Shown here: positions 30,961 to 42,229 of the stretch, in pieces
Layout of the letters: every line of letters begins with the position of its first letter
How positions within the stretch are numbered: position 1 is the stretch's first letter
Assembly: GCA_003427395.1 (NCBI GenBank)
Contig: BFEA01000323.1
Location: forward strand, 623,253 to 670,799
DNA length: 47,547 bases
Origin: Chara braunii
Lineage: Eukaryota; Streptophyta; Charophyceae; Charales; Characeae
Reading direction: 5' to 3'
Program-made: the position numbers and the translations under genes
The notes under the pieces: model-generated
The model's database searches: none
What the model was told of the DNA's origin: nothing
What the model saw: only the letters and a program-made list of their open reading frames with translations

Positions 30961-32058
30961 AGGGGGATTAGCGAATGATCGCCTCTTCTGGATCTAACAG
31001 CGATTTTGTCAAAACGAACATTTTATATTTTTTGAACGAAATTGAAATTGTCATTTTCATTGTGATTTTGGTGACTTTTGATGTTTTGTTAAGTCAATTT
31101 TTGGGAGGTACCCCACTTTTGTGTGTATTTTGTGGTCCTGTTTACCGCAAATTTTACATCGCTTTCTTATAAAATTTGGGGGGTGTTACAATTTCATTGC
31201 CATTATGTGAAGCTATAGGGGTCTTTATGATCAGTTTTGTTACTTTTCAAGCATATCGATTAACATTTATTATCTTTCACAGTATAAAATCATGAAATTT
31301 TCAGGTTTTCTCCGGCCAGTACATGAAGATTGGAGAAACATAGTGAGTACCATACCAAGAAACACCTATGATTAACAATACATAAGTGGGTTGTTTCATG
31401 ATTGCATTGGTTGGTTTGCTATTCTTATGTTTGTTACATGTATTTAATACTTATCGAAGTGTTATGTTGTCCCCACAAATACCCTCCCCTTTGGCCCCCT
31501 GCCCTCATGCCCTCCTTCAAAAACATATTCCCCCCCCCCCCCCCCCAAATATATATATATTTTTATATACATGGTCTACACTACAAAAAAAAACGAAATC
31601 GTTTGTTGGAAAATGATGGTGAACATGTAGCTACCTGAAGGAAATCCGCCTTGTCAAAAAGGAAAAAAAACTAAATTTGTCAATGAAAAAAATAAAAACG
31701 TCTACTCCAACTTCAATGCACGCAAAACTCTCTCACGCGCGAAAATTATACTACCTTGTTAGCAAACGACTCATTAGCAATCTTCTGTCAACAGATGCAA
31801 CAACGTCGTAAGTGAATGAGGCTGGTGCGTTGCCCATTTGCTCGGCAGAGTATACTATCCATGATGTTGAAGTTGGTAGTTAGTTTTGTTTTCTTGTATT
31901 TTCGAGGAACCCCGGACGCATCTTACTCTTTTATGACGACTGACGATATCCCGACTGTGATAGATGTTTTTCGAGCTACGACTTCCAACATTGCATCCCA
32001 TGCGTTGATACAGTACTGTTTGATGTGTTGCTTGTACACTCGCATCATCAAATCTTCA
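30961..32058. other. AT-rich DNA without a gene
   Basis: Only short ORFs. A run of 17 C lies at 31530-31546, followed by an AT repeat. Confidence 0.5.
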
Positions 32059-32806
32059 TCATCCCTTCATGGTATCTTGTGTCTCCACATCTGTGTTGCA
32101 CATACTGTTAGCCCTTAACGATAACTTACAGCAACACATGCAACGGTTGCGCTGTGCACGGGGTTGGACGTGGAGGAGTTGGAAAGGGTACCCTAGCGGG
32201 GGGAGGACCCGGAGCAGTAACAAACTGTAGGGAGCCCTAACGTGGGAGTGAGGGGATAAGAGGAGGAGAAAGGGCTCTGAACCATAGTGTCGTGGTCTTT
32301 GCGGGAAGCTAGGAAGCAACAACAGGATAGGTAGATGAAACTGTCTAGCCAGATACTGGTATCTGGCGGCAGCACCTACGGCAGTGGCCGAAGCGGCAGG
32401 GGCAACGAGAGCCGATGGGTGCGCGACAATTGACGGTATGGTCTGAGCGACAACCACACTCACCACTGCAGAGAGGGAGTGTTGGGCCTGACTCGCTGAG
32501 AAGGGGGAACCACGACGTCTCCATGTCTGGAGTCGTGGGGAACCAGACTGAAAGCCGGTTGGGGATGGAGTGCGGAAGCGGTGGGGGGAACAGTGAGGAG
32601 ATCCCTTGAAGCGGTTTGTCGCCAAGGGCGAGTGCATTGAGTTGTTTTAGTATGGATCCATGCGGGTCGAGGCGTGCTTGCATTGGTGTAAGGAGGGCCG
32701 CGAGGATGGATGGGAGTACCCATGGTGGGAGGTGGAAAAGGAGGTGAGGAAATAAATTAACTTGTGTGTGGAGAAAGAGGCTTACGAGTGAGAGGGAGGG
32801 GATCAC
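32059..32806 (-). other. Open frames of doubtful coding value
   Basis: Two overlapping minus-strand frames (32637-32059, 192 aa; 32806-32345, 153 aa) are open but Ser/Pro/Leu-rich, with no motif. The longer one includes an Ala/Val-rich stretch (PSALVAPAASATAVGAAARY). It could be a degraded element or chance. Confidence 0.2.
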
Positions 32807-32952
32807 GTGAGTGGAGTAGGTAGTCGTGAGCCGGTGTGCTCCGTAACCAGTGGGTCGCGTGTGAGAGGTTGTCGTGAGTCAGTCCAGGGGAGAGGATCCG
32901 TTCAGGTCCAGGGTGCGCGACAAAAGAAGGCGGGTGAGGAGAGAGGTTAGAA

Positions 32953-33012
32953 AAACCCTAATCCCTAAAAAACCCTAAGCAAATTCTAACGAGAGTTTTG
33001 GGGGTTAGGGTA
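32953..33012. repeat. Short interstitial telomere-like repeats
   Basis: ACCCTAATCCCTAAAAAACC followed by TTAGGGT in inverse orientation near 33005. Few units, degenerate. Confidence 0.45.
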
Positions 33013-33204
33013 GAGTAGCGGCAACCTAATCAAGACAAGAAAATAACAACCATGGAGAGGAGGGGGAAATAAAAATAAATAAATATAAAATAGTAATTTC
33101 GATATAAAAATAAAAGAAAATAAAAAATAAAAATAAAGAAAGAAAGAAATAAACAAAAGGTGAGCAGATAAAAAATATTTATTTATTTGGAATTTTCGAC
33201 AACA

Positions 33205-33556
33205 TTTCTCTATCCCCCATGAGGTAAGAAATGTGCCAAAAGGAGGGAGAGACTAAGAGAAGCACACTAAATTTTACAATGCCGCAAATTAAAATTTCTA
33301 AAAAATAAATAAATAAACGAGGAGGTGGAGAAGAGTGAAGAAAAAACTAAGTTTTTTATTTTAAAAAAAAATCGGAAATATTTCCTTACCCCCATGGGTT
33401 TGACGTGTGCTGTCAAAAAGAATGACTAAGTAAAATGAAAACATTTTGTCTGCACTTCGCTACCCCCTAGGGGTCAAATGTGCTGGAAGAAGAGAGTAGG
33501 GAGAAAAATTAATATTTTGGCAGCACTTCGTTACCCTCAATGGGCTAAAATGTGCG
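33205..33556. repeat. Four diverged repeats around a palindromic CCCC/GGGG core
   Basis: Copies at about 33205, 33383, 33455 and 33523 share [C/A]A.TTC..TACCCCC.N.GGG.T, then ATGTGC or GTGTGC. The third, TACCCCCTAGGGGTCAAATG, has an ACCCC-TAGGGGT palindrome. The last two steps are about 70 bp. Confidence 0.6.
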
Positions 33557-33599
33557 CGGATATCAGAAATGACTAAGTCTTAACAACATACAAAGGTAC

Positions 33600-34110
33600 C
33601 GTAGAAATCAAAATTTCAAAATAAATAAAAACCAAAAATAAAAAAATCAGAAAATGATAAAAGAGTAGGGAATAAGATAATTCAATTTTTTGACGAAAAA
33701 TAAAAAATTTAAATAAAAGAGAACAACAAAAGAAGAAAACCAGACAAATTTGAAGTTGGCGGGGGAGGGATGAAAAAAGTGATGAAGAAAGAGAAATAAG
33801 TGAGAAAGAAAAAAAAATTGAAGTGGGGGGTGGGGGAGACGATAGGGCTGTAGTTGGGGGAGGGAAAGGGGAGAGGAGGGTGAGAGAATGAGAAAGAAAG
33901 GGATGGGAAAGGGGAAGAAAATGAAATATTAGTGGAAGAGAGAGAGTGAGTAAGGAGGAGAGGGGAGAAAAAAATGGTGGAAGATTAGTGAAGAGATAGG
34001 CGTATGAGAGAACAGTGAGAAGGGGAGGAGGGAAGTAGGGAAAATAAGGGGGGAGAAAAAAGGGGTTGAGGGAGAGTAGGTTAGTGAGAGAGAGATGATA
34101 CCAAAATCTT
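33600..34110. repeat. Long purine-rich tract on the plus strand
   Basis: From about 33740 most 60-base lines hold only eight or nine pyrimidines. The mirror Ser/Pro/Leu/Phe-rich minus-strand ORF (34163-33573) is a composition artefact. Confidence 0.7.
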
Positions 34111-34475
34111 GGTTGGCTAAGAGCGAACAAGATCACCAAGATCCACATGATCTTGGCCTTCAAGGTGCTGGCAAGGTGCTGGCAGCCTGCTGCTGCAGCG
34201 AAAACAAAATAGTAAAAATAATCTACAGTTGGCTGAGATCTTGATCAACCACCCTGATTGCACTGTCGCGCAGCCCCCTGGCCAGGGAGGTCTTCACTGC
34301 TGCCAAACTGCCGCTGCAGCAATATAAAAAATAATCATCACCATCATCATCATCATCTGGCGTGGTGAGATCTTGATTAGCCACCCAGATTCCACTATAG
34401 TGCAGCCCCTTAAATAGGGGGGTCTTCAAGTCTTCAAGATCTTTGGCAAACTGCCACAAGACACTGCAGATGGTC
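34100..34475. repeat. Three diverged ~130-bp tandem units
   Basis: Units at about 34100-34225, 34230-34362 and 34365-34470 share GAGATCTTGAT, CCACCC.GATT, CAGCCCC, GGTCTTCA, CTGCCACAAG/CTGCCGCTGCAGC and, for two, AAAATAATC at the end. The last contains CAGCCCCTTAAATAGGGGGG, a weak hairpin. Confidence 0.55.
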
Positions 34476-34995
34476 ACGTGTGCAGGCAAGAACAGCCACA
34501 ACACAGGGCGTGGGGGAGGGGTGTAAATAGCAGCCCACCCGGTATTGTCGTGTTGGTCGCTGCCCGCCGACGGGGTGGGGGGGGTTTAATAGCTAATGTA
34601 GCACTCTTCAACACAAACGTGTCACACTACCAGAGCATGGATAAAGTTTGACCAGTATTTTAAGGCACTGGTCATGCATGCGCATAGCTGGCTGCTGCTC
34701 AGGTTCAAACCCTGGCAGCAACACTCGGATCTTGATATATATAATCCGGGAGCAGGGCAGGGCGGGGCAGCATGGGCACGTGGCCCGTGCGTGTGCATGT
34801 GTGGCGGCCTTAACCTTGGCGGTTGCGTATACCCCTCATGACGACACTCTCCTTTCTCGCCACGCACGTCGTGTCGACACTCTCCTTTCTCACCACATGT
34901 CACTCTCTGCCCATTATGCTTGCAAAATTACCAAAAATGGCCCAAAATCATCCCGCACTTGCGGGATGGGATGGGTGGGAGCGGAGACTGTTCCC

Positions 34996-35007
34996 GCTCT
35001 GATACCA
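34996..35007 (-). promoter_or_regulatory. Primer-binding site for initiator tRNA-Met
   Basis: The minus strand reads TGGTATCAGAGC, the classic plant LTR-retrotransposon primer-binding site, one base after an LTR end in CACA. Confidence 0.8.
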
Positions 35008-35008
35008 G

Positions 35009-35400
35009 TGTGACGGAGCCGCGTGGATGGCGGTCCATCAAGATCAAGACGAAGGGATGAGGATGGGGGAGATGGAGATGGACCGGGAAGGGACAACGCA
35101 ACTCCAACACAGACTCAACATGCACGTACTCCAAACTGTGCAAGTGAAGAATGAGGCTGAAAATAGACTGCAGTTGGTATATACCCCCAGCGGACTGAGT
35201 GGACTGGCCTGGAACTGACAGTGGCTCCGAACAGGACTGGACAAGACTGAATGAGCGCACAACCTTTGGGGTAAGGCCACGGCCTGGTCCCACAGGCCGA
35301 ACAGACAAAATAGCCAAATTGCCCTGGCTCTAGGCCAGGGCAGCTAGAGGCACGCTGCAACCACCCTCCAAAAACTGCCATTGACGGGGGGGGAAACCCA
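35009..35400 (-). repeat. 5' LTR (or solo LTR plus leader) of a second LTR element
   Basis: The plus strand starts TGTGACGGAGCC at 35009, so the minus-strand LTR ends in CACA right before the primer-binding site. A minus-strand GGTATATACC box near 35177-35187 could be its TATA. The upstream end is not identified; 35400 is a placeholder. To the left (34990 to about 34500) no gag is found, so the element is truncated or non-autonomous. Confidence 0.55.
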
Positions 35401-35620
35401 AAACACTCACCACAACTTGTATCGATGGTGTGGCAAGCCGTCTGACACAGTTTTCATTCACCAAGATTGTCGGATAAGTGCAACCAAGCAGCTACTCGCC
35501 AAACATTGTGGATGGCGAGTACTGCAACCAAGTCCTATAAAGGAGAGGACCAATTGAGCTATGAATAATAAACAAAAGCATCAATAACAACAGAAAGATT
35601 AACAGAGCCTAGCTAGGTGG

Positions 35621-35757
35621 GTGTACTCGAGTCAGTCTGGGGTAGTCATAGGTTTGACCTTGGGTTGGGGCATTAGAAATTGTCCGTGGTGTACTCGGGT
35701 CAGTTAGGGGTAGTCATATGTTTGACATTGGCTTGGGGCATTAGAAACTGTCTGTGG
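35621..35757. repeat. Two 68-bp tandem repeats
   Basis: GTGTACTCGAGTCAGTCTGG and GTGTACTCGGGTCAGTTAGG start two copies that stay alike to CTGTCNGTGG. Confidence 0.85.
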
Positions 35758-36717
35758 GAGAAGTTAAACCACCCGGCCCAGAGAATGGCTGGAGTAGCGC
35801 ACTAACGACACCGGTACAGCGAGGCCCGACCGCACTCCCGTTGACTTGCTCAACGAAACTGAGGGAGGTGAGGGATAGAGACGCCATAGTTGATAAGCTT
35901 GGCTGCTGATATGCCCCTCGGATGCGCCTTAAGGACAAAAAACGGTAAGAGAAGAGGACGAAAATATAAGAGTGAAGGTACAAGAGACAAAACGAGAACA
36001 AGAAAACTAAGACTACACAAGGATAAGAAAAGGGGAAACGAAGAGGAACGAAAGGCAAGGAAGACTCGGCGAAGATTACGGACCTGTGAGCACATGGGGA
36101 AAAGGGGAGAGGACATGGGAGTTGGAATACGCCAATGACAGTTAGGGGAGTCAGGAAGGGGACACGAGAACGACTGGCGTGAGACGGGGAGGGACAACAT
36201 AAGCGGCAAGAGTAAACGTTAACGTGCAAGACGGGGGGAATGAAATGCCCTAAGAGGAGGGAGGTAAGACCATCACTGGCCGACACATACTACCAGTACC
36301 CTCCCCTGCCCAGCAACGCTTGCACCCTCTGACTTGTTGCCCTATTGCAAAACCTTATCCTGCCCCGCCCCGACAAATCCACGATCTTTCACAACTAAAT
36401 CCGCTATCATCAATCAAGCAGCGGAAACACAAATCAACATACAACCGAGGACCCTAAGCTTTCGATTTCTCTCCACACCAATGGACATCATCACTTACTT
36501 AACCTAGATCTTCCTACATTTCGCCGTCATTAGTACCTGGGTGTTTCTGCGTTTTCTTAACAAGGACACGACGACATCATGGCGAAATACCCAATCAAGC
36601 GCAAAGAACGGAAAAAAACAAAATTGAAAAAAAAAACGGACGTCAAACAAACAACATCGCGAATTCGCCCCTCAGCCTGAAGGGGGTCTTCAAGGGACTG
36701 AACCTCTCCCACCGACC

Positions 36718-36718
<1 letters not shown>
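35758..36718. other. No gene seen
   Basis: The plus strand is purine-rich near 35930-36130. Its minus-strand ORF (36286-35741) is Ser/Leu/Phe/Pro-rich without motifs. Confidence 0.4.

Positions 36719-36769
<51 letters not shown>
36719..36769. repeat. Run of 51 C
   Basis: A homopolymer; length uncertain in assembly. Confidence 0.9.
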
Positions 36770-36770
<1 letters not shown>

Positions 36771-36853
36771 CCCGCTCGCCCGGGACGAATCCAGACCTGA
36801 TTACGACACACGGACAAGTTGCACCCCGACACCATGAAAGGGAACCAAAACAG

Positions 36854-37839
36854 ATGGACTGTCACCTGAAGGAGGCCCCCCCGCCACGCCCAGGAGGAGG
36901 ATCAGGCCCAGAGGGCCATCACCATCACCAGAGCATCAACCCTGTGGGTCAGGTCAGATCGAAAGATTCCCTCACACTCACACAAGCATTGGCGGCTGCA
37001 GGGAAACAGATGGCGGATGATCCGCTTGCACTAGAGACCATGAGTTTGATGAAGGCACACTTCATACAGAAATTGCACATTGTGCTGATTAAAAAATACA
37101 CGAAAAAAATGGCTTCATCTACCCTCATGCAGTCTTTCAGCCGCAAGCAGTAGTGAATCGCAATCACATCTATACAAGACACACAGTCCAGTTCATCTTT
37201 TCTCAAGGAGCAGCAACAGTATCCATTAATGAGAAATTGCGATGGGTGCAGGGCAGACTGAGGGCAATCAAAATGGACAATCAGGAGGTCATAGACCACT
37301 TTCTGGTTGAATCAGCAGGACTGAACATAATAATGGTCATCACAATCCAACCTGTGGACCGGACCACCCTGCTGAAATATACGGCACTAGTTCAAAACAC
37401 ATCAGGTGAGTGTGAGAGCCTGGAGCCTCCCACACCCTTCACATCGAATCAGAGAAGGGAGCCACTCATGAAAAAATATTTTTGGGTGGAATTTTGGTTT
37501 GCTCCTCGTTATGTGCAAGGAGCAAGTTTGACAGACTTGCATCAGATCGCCCCAGTCTTGGGCTATATAAACGATCAACCCTAGTTTTGACCTAAACCGG
37601 ACGACACGCTCCTAAAGGCGGTGGACTGGGACTAGGCCGTGGGCTTCTCGGTAAGCAGACAGTGGTTCTTCTCGCAAGAAGGTAAGACTTGGACTTACGT
37701 TATCCAAGTTAACCACCCGCAGGATTCAGCCAGAGAGGCCACCTCAACACTGACCTTCACTGCCAGCAATGCAGGGGCGTCAAATGAAAAGACCGGTCAA
37801 ACCTCACTCGGGAGGGTCAGGCAGATGGATTCCAAATGA
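36854..37839 (+). pseudogene. Decayed unidentified ORF, possibly a retroelement ORF1
   Basis: Plus-strand frames with ordinary composition. 36854-37100 gives LTLTQALAAAGKQMADD and MKAHFIQKLHIVLIKKY. After a shift near 37105 the frame of 37153-37839 runs from NGFIYPHAVFQPQAVV through INEKLRWVQGRLRAIK and EVIDHFLVESAGLNIIM to KYFWVEFWFAPRY. A stop at 37582 and others shortly after interrupt it before AVGFSVSRQWFFSQ and TWTYVIQVNH. A Lys/Glu-rich region follows at 38056-38400. A globular part followed by a charged tail would suit a LINE ORF1 or gag-like protein, but I recognise no domain. Confidence 0.35.
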
Positions 37840-38940
37840 TCCGACCAAAGAAGGATGGGTGTTCAGACGGAGAGTGATCAACGAACCAGGGGCATGGACC
37901 TGGGAGGGAGAAGGAAAACAAGGCAGATCCCCGACGAACATCATATCGTCCCCAACCACTAGGAACACCAGTTTCGTCCTTCTCGGGGGAGGTCAACATC
38001 ACACGGGAAGGCACAAGGAAAACAAAATGGGCTCCCCAAAAATGGAGACAAACAAATGAATGAGGAGGATCCGACTGCAGACAAAGGGGAAAAGACCGGG
38101 CAGGACAAAACACAGTCGGAGAAGCAGCAACAGAAAGAGGATGAGACCAATAAGGATAAGGGAAGAGAGCGAGATGGGAGGGAGGGAGGAGAAGGACGGG
38201 GAATAAAACACATGGAATCACCCTCCCAAGAACACGACAATGGTGAGACTATTGAAGGGGGTAGCAAGGGGAAGGGAAGAGAGAAGGAAAAAGAAAAAGG
38301 CGGTATGGACAAGAGACAGGAAAAAGGTCTGGGAAGTCTGGGAAGAAGGAAGGAAGACAACTCCAAGAACACGAGAACGAAGTGGGAGAGGACATAAAAG
38401 GAGCTGCAGACGGTGGAGAAATGGAAAAAAAAACTATCAGACATCCCCCCCCCACATACAGGCCAAGGAACTATGGAAGGGTGATTCTGGATTCTTCTTC
38501 CTAGGTACCTAAATATCGCGTGGTAAAAGCAGAAGGTACGGAAGAAGGAAAAGATTGGTGTTGCATGCACCCATCAGGAAACTATTAAGTACACTGCGAG
38601 AACATGAATTTTTGAAAGGAGACTTTATACCCACGACATGGAAACAACGACAAATGACAACATGGGTTACCTTCCCATGGATCAGGCTGGTCCACCCCCT
38701 CCGGGTCACGCTGACATAGATGAAGGTCAGTCTGGGCAGCTAGTGCAAAACGTTGTCATCTCGAGGCACACATCCCACAACAACAATGGCAGATAGGGAC
38801 CAACCGGGCCCCTTGTTTCAACATGACTCCGGAGATGGCCGAGGTGATGCAAGCCCGCACAACCGCGGAGTTGCACACAGTGCTCTTGCCCCCCCCAGTC
38901 AATGCACAGGCCCTGCCCCCCCCACCGGGACCATAAGTCG
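37840..38940 (+). other. Charged, purine-rich stretch
   Basis: Plus-strand frames (38056-38397) are Lys/Glu/Gly/Arg-rich, possibly the tail of the ORF above. The purine bias alone could give this. Confidence 0.3.
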
Positions 38941-38942
38941 AA

Positions 38943-39437
38943 ATGACCATGGCGAGAGAAGAGCTAGAAAAAACGGAACACAGCGTCGAAAACATCAAAG
39001 TTGGAGGACAAAGCAAGAAACCTGCACACACAGTGTCCAAAGAGAAAGGGGTTATAGCAAGACTCAAAGCTCTTACAGACAACATCCTAATGGCATTTTG
39101 TTCAAACGGTGGTCTGACACGGTGCGCGACACGGATTGAACGAACGAAGGTGTCGTCAATGGAGCAAACCACCACCATACAAAGGGCGACGTTGAAGTAT
39201 GTCAAACATGTATGCAACGAAATCAAAGACGCAATGTTGCGCTTCATCCACGAAAGGTCGAGTATCGGCATTCACGTGACGACGACTTTAATCACATCCC
39301 ACAATGAAGACGGAAAAAAACAGAAACTAAAAAAAACTAACACAATAACAAAGTTCAATATTGTCGATCATATTCGATGGCGCAAAAGTGACAAACGAAA
39401 CAATTTGCAGTCCGTCTTGCGTCGGTCTCCGCATTGA
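38943..39437 (+). CDS. Unidentified 164-codon ORF
   Basis: An open plus-strand frame with a helix-like composition (EELEKTEHSVENIKV, KGVIARLKALTDNILMAF, ATLKYVKHVCNEIKDAMLRF). No motif or family recognised, no promoter seen. It may belong with the decayed ORF upstream. Confidence 0.25.
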   Translation: MTMAREELEKTEHSVENIKVGGQSKKPAHTVSKEKGVIARLKALTDNILMAFCSNGGLTRCATRIERTKVSSMEQTTTIQRATLKYVKHVCNEIKDAMLRFIHERSSIGIHVTTTLITSHNEDGKKQKLKKTNTITKFNIVDHIRWRKSDKRNNLQSVLRRSPH

Positions 39438-39608
39438 CTGTCGTTCCGCAATCACACTAATCATTCTCTAATGACCCGCATATGCATGCGGGGAATGGCA
39501 ATGACTCTCTGGACTTATGCAAGCGGTGCGTTCTATTCCATACTCCATCCCTAATTGTGATGTTTATGTTTTTTTTTTTTTGCCCCGTACAGTATGGATT
39601 CAGAATAG

Positions 39609-39902
39609 TTGCTAAGGCAGCGACGACAGGAGAAGTGGGGAACGTCGATAAAATGGGCAGAGATGACATCCGAGCAACTAAAAAGGCACGTTAACGCGAT
39701 CGAACTTATCACGTGGGATTTTGCCTATGACGAACTGTCACTGAACTTATATCCTCGTGGTGTAAGAAGAAAATTTCACAATCTCGTGAAGGTATGCGAC
39801 CACAACAGTACTTACAAGAACGAAGGGATCGCAATGTACAAACAAGTGTCTTACTGTTACGGGCTTGTGTCTGCCATGGTGCTACCTTGGAGGTCACCAT
39901 AG
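39609..39902 (+). CDS. Unidentified short ORF
   Basis: 97 codons of ordinary composition (SEQLKRHVNAIELITWDF, YDELSLNLYPRGVRRKF). No family recognised; listed only because the composition looks protein-like. Confidence 0.2.
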   Translation: MLRQRRQEKWGTSIKWAEMTSEQLKRHVNAIELITWDFAYDELSLNLYPRGVRRKFHNLVKVCDHNSTYKNEGIAMYKQVSYCYGLVSAMVLPWRSP

Positions 39903-40414
39903 CGCAAATACAGGCGGAGATACTCACCTTGAGACAGCCTCACCCTGCACAGGCTGCTCACCCTTCATCTTCTCTCACTACTCATTCTACTTTGGTCTTG
40001 CAGGCTCGTTTCCCTTGACCTGGTGCTCCGCCTCTACCCTCCTACCTCACAATTCCGTCACAGGTGTCTGCAGTCGTTGCGTCCACCTTTGTCGGACCTT
40101 TTCCCAATGGCTACGACCCACACCCTGCTCTCACTTCCACCATGCTCCAACCCCGACCTTTCCTGCTGCAGTGCAGGTCTCTTAGCCTCCCTCATCTCGG
40201 CGTCAGCACAACGGTCCCCCCCTTGTGCGTCTGTCGAATATACCCGACTGCGATGACACACTTCATGTGTTGCATTGGTTGCAGGGAGCCACATGTGCAC
40301 TGACACGGACAAACACTAGCCAGGAGTCGTGGTGCTCTCTGCTTGCAACTAAATTGCGAGGCGGCGCTTTCACCACATGAGAGAGTTATTATACCCATCG
40401 TACTTGCATAGGTG

Positions 40415-41297
40415 AGGCTCCCTGTTCACCGGATTTCACCACATTCCTTCATGACCGCTATGGCGCTCTGCATGATGTTGTTGATGCCTTCGATAGGGTT
40501 ACCCCGGTGCGATGGCCCGGGTCCTCCGCACCGGCAGATCTCGAGCGTCACATCCGGTTGTTACAGGACGCCCGCCTCGTTTGAGATGAGACATTCCTAC
40601 CAGAGGTTCTTCTTACCAACAAATTCCTCACCAGTCTGCTCCCTAATTACTGTATAGAGCTTTGGAGACAGATCTTTGCATCCACAGAGAAGGCCTACGA
40701 GGCTGCTCGACAGTATCAGAGGATGCAGAGTCGCTTCTCCGACGCCCTGTCCTCTTCGCGATATGCCACCACCTCCCAATCACATGACACCACTTGAGGT
40801 CATTCCTCTTTCGCCGGCCGCTTTCACCGCCCAGCTCAACCTGGAATTTTATTCTCCCGACGCTACGGATCCATCGAGTATGGTGACGACCCTTTGGCAG
40901 AGATCGACCCTGCCCCCGAGGACCTCGAGCTTCGGGATGTCATCTAATACCACTTGGATTACGAGACTGTCCTGATGGCTGACTGCTTGCGGATGGCGAT
41001 GTCTGCCATGGGTCGTGCTCGCAGTCGTCTTGTACAGGTTGACGCCCATATGTTCGTTGTTTCTGAGGTAGACCTCCCGCGGGGTTTCGTCCCTCCACGC
41101 GGAGCCCCATCCCTTGAGGAGCATGCCGCCCTCGACCCCCATCGTGGTTGCCTAAGTTGCCGCGAGGATGGACACACCTCCTTACGGTGTCTATACCACT
41201 GGCACGTTGCCCTTGATCGACACTATGCTGACATTTCCCGTGAGGTCCGATCTCAGTCCCCCCCCGGCCCCGTCCGGCCAGTCTCATCCAACTAGCC
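40415..41297 (+). pseudogene. Gag-like ORF with CCHC zinc knuckle
   Basis: One plus-strand frame, interrupted by two TGA and one TAA, encodes DRYGALHDVVDAFDRVTPV, ELWRQIFASTEKAYEAARQY and, in the open last part (40954-41295), CLSCREDGHTSLRC. This is a perfect Cys-x2-Cys-x4-His-x4-Cys knuckle (41149-41190) of the retroelement nucleocapsid type. Helical region, then knuckle, then Arg/Gly/Pro-rich tail is the plan of a Gag. No protease or RT follows: the CA microsatellite and C-rich DNA come next. It shows no clear likeness to the Gag at 8097-9461. A cellular CCHC protein is the alternative. Confidence 0.5.
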
Positions 41298-41760
41298 ACA
41301 GTAAAGTGTATTGTTGACGCCTCGCTCGTAGCCGGCCTCCCGACCATCAAGTCGTGGTTTGCCTCTTTGGCTACCACACCAGAGGATCCTCAAGACACAA
41401 CACACGCAGTTCCCTCTGCCCAACCATCTGCCGAAGTACCGTGTACCCCACAGTCTACGAATCTCCCGCGGCCGCGGTCGCCGCAGTCACGACCGAGGCC
41501 CCGCGGTCATGATCGCAGCCGTGGCGATTTTCATGGCCTCGTGGCGGCCAAAGGAGAGGGTTGGGGGTGGGGATTGTGGATTGGGGTTCTGGAACCCCGA
41601 CCCTACCCACTTGATGAAAAAAAGTAAAAAAAAGGATTTTCGGGGGGGTGGTGTTTGGTGTGTGAAAAGAAAAAAGATTGATTGATTGATTTATTTTGTA
41701 TAACTCAATGATTGCTTGATTGATAGGTGGGGGAGGGGTCCTCCCTCCCTCCCCCTTGGC

Positions 41761-41831
41761 ACACACATGCACGCGCGCACACACACACACACAAACACAC
41801 ACACAAACACACACACACACAAACACACACA

Positions 41832-41868
<37 letters not shown>

Positions 41869-41869
41869 N

Positions 41870-41947
<78 letters not shown>
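41761..41947. repeat. (CA)n microsatellite
   Basis: Nearly pure CA with some AAAC interruptions in the first third and one ambiguous base (41869). Confidence 0.95.
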
Positions 41948-41951
<4 letters not shown>

Positions 41952-42229
41952 TTCGGATCACCAGCTAGCCATTTTTTTTTAAAAGACCACACTTTAAACC
42001 ACTAGTACCTTTGCCGCGTGGGAAAATATCGGGCCTTGGGTGGGCCTCCGACCTTTTCGGTTGGCCGAAACGAAACGACCGCCGATCAGATTTATCAATG
42101 GCAGCCGTCATCGGGCCCGACCTCCGAATTTTTAGGAGTTTGGGAAAACTGCCCGTTTTCCCTATTTTCCCAACACTGGCGGAGGCACTCAGTAAAAGGG
42201 AAACCCACACCCCTTCAGACTACAAACCT

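Noticed and set aside
33573-34163. 196-codon minus-strand ORF with many hydrophobic residues, membrane-protein-like
   Set aside because: The composition follows from the purine-rich opposite strand; no motif.
34618-34640. Second primer-binding-site-like string (TCACACTACCAGAGC) on the plus strand
   Set aside because: Differs from the tRNA-Met site by a deletion, and no LTR ends there; probably chance.
41705-42005. His-Thr and Cys-Val repeat proteins
   Set aside because: Translation of the CA microsatellite.
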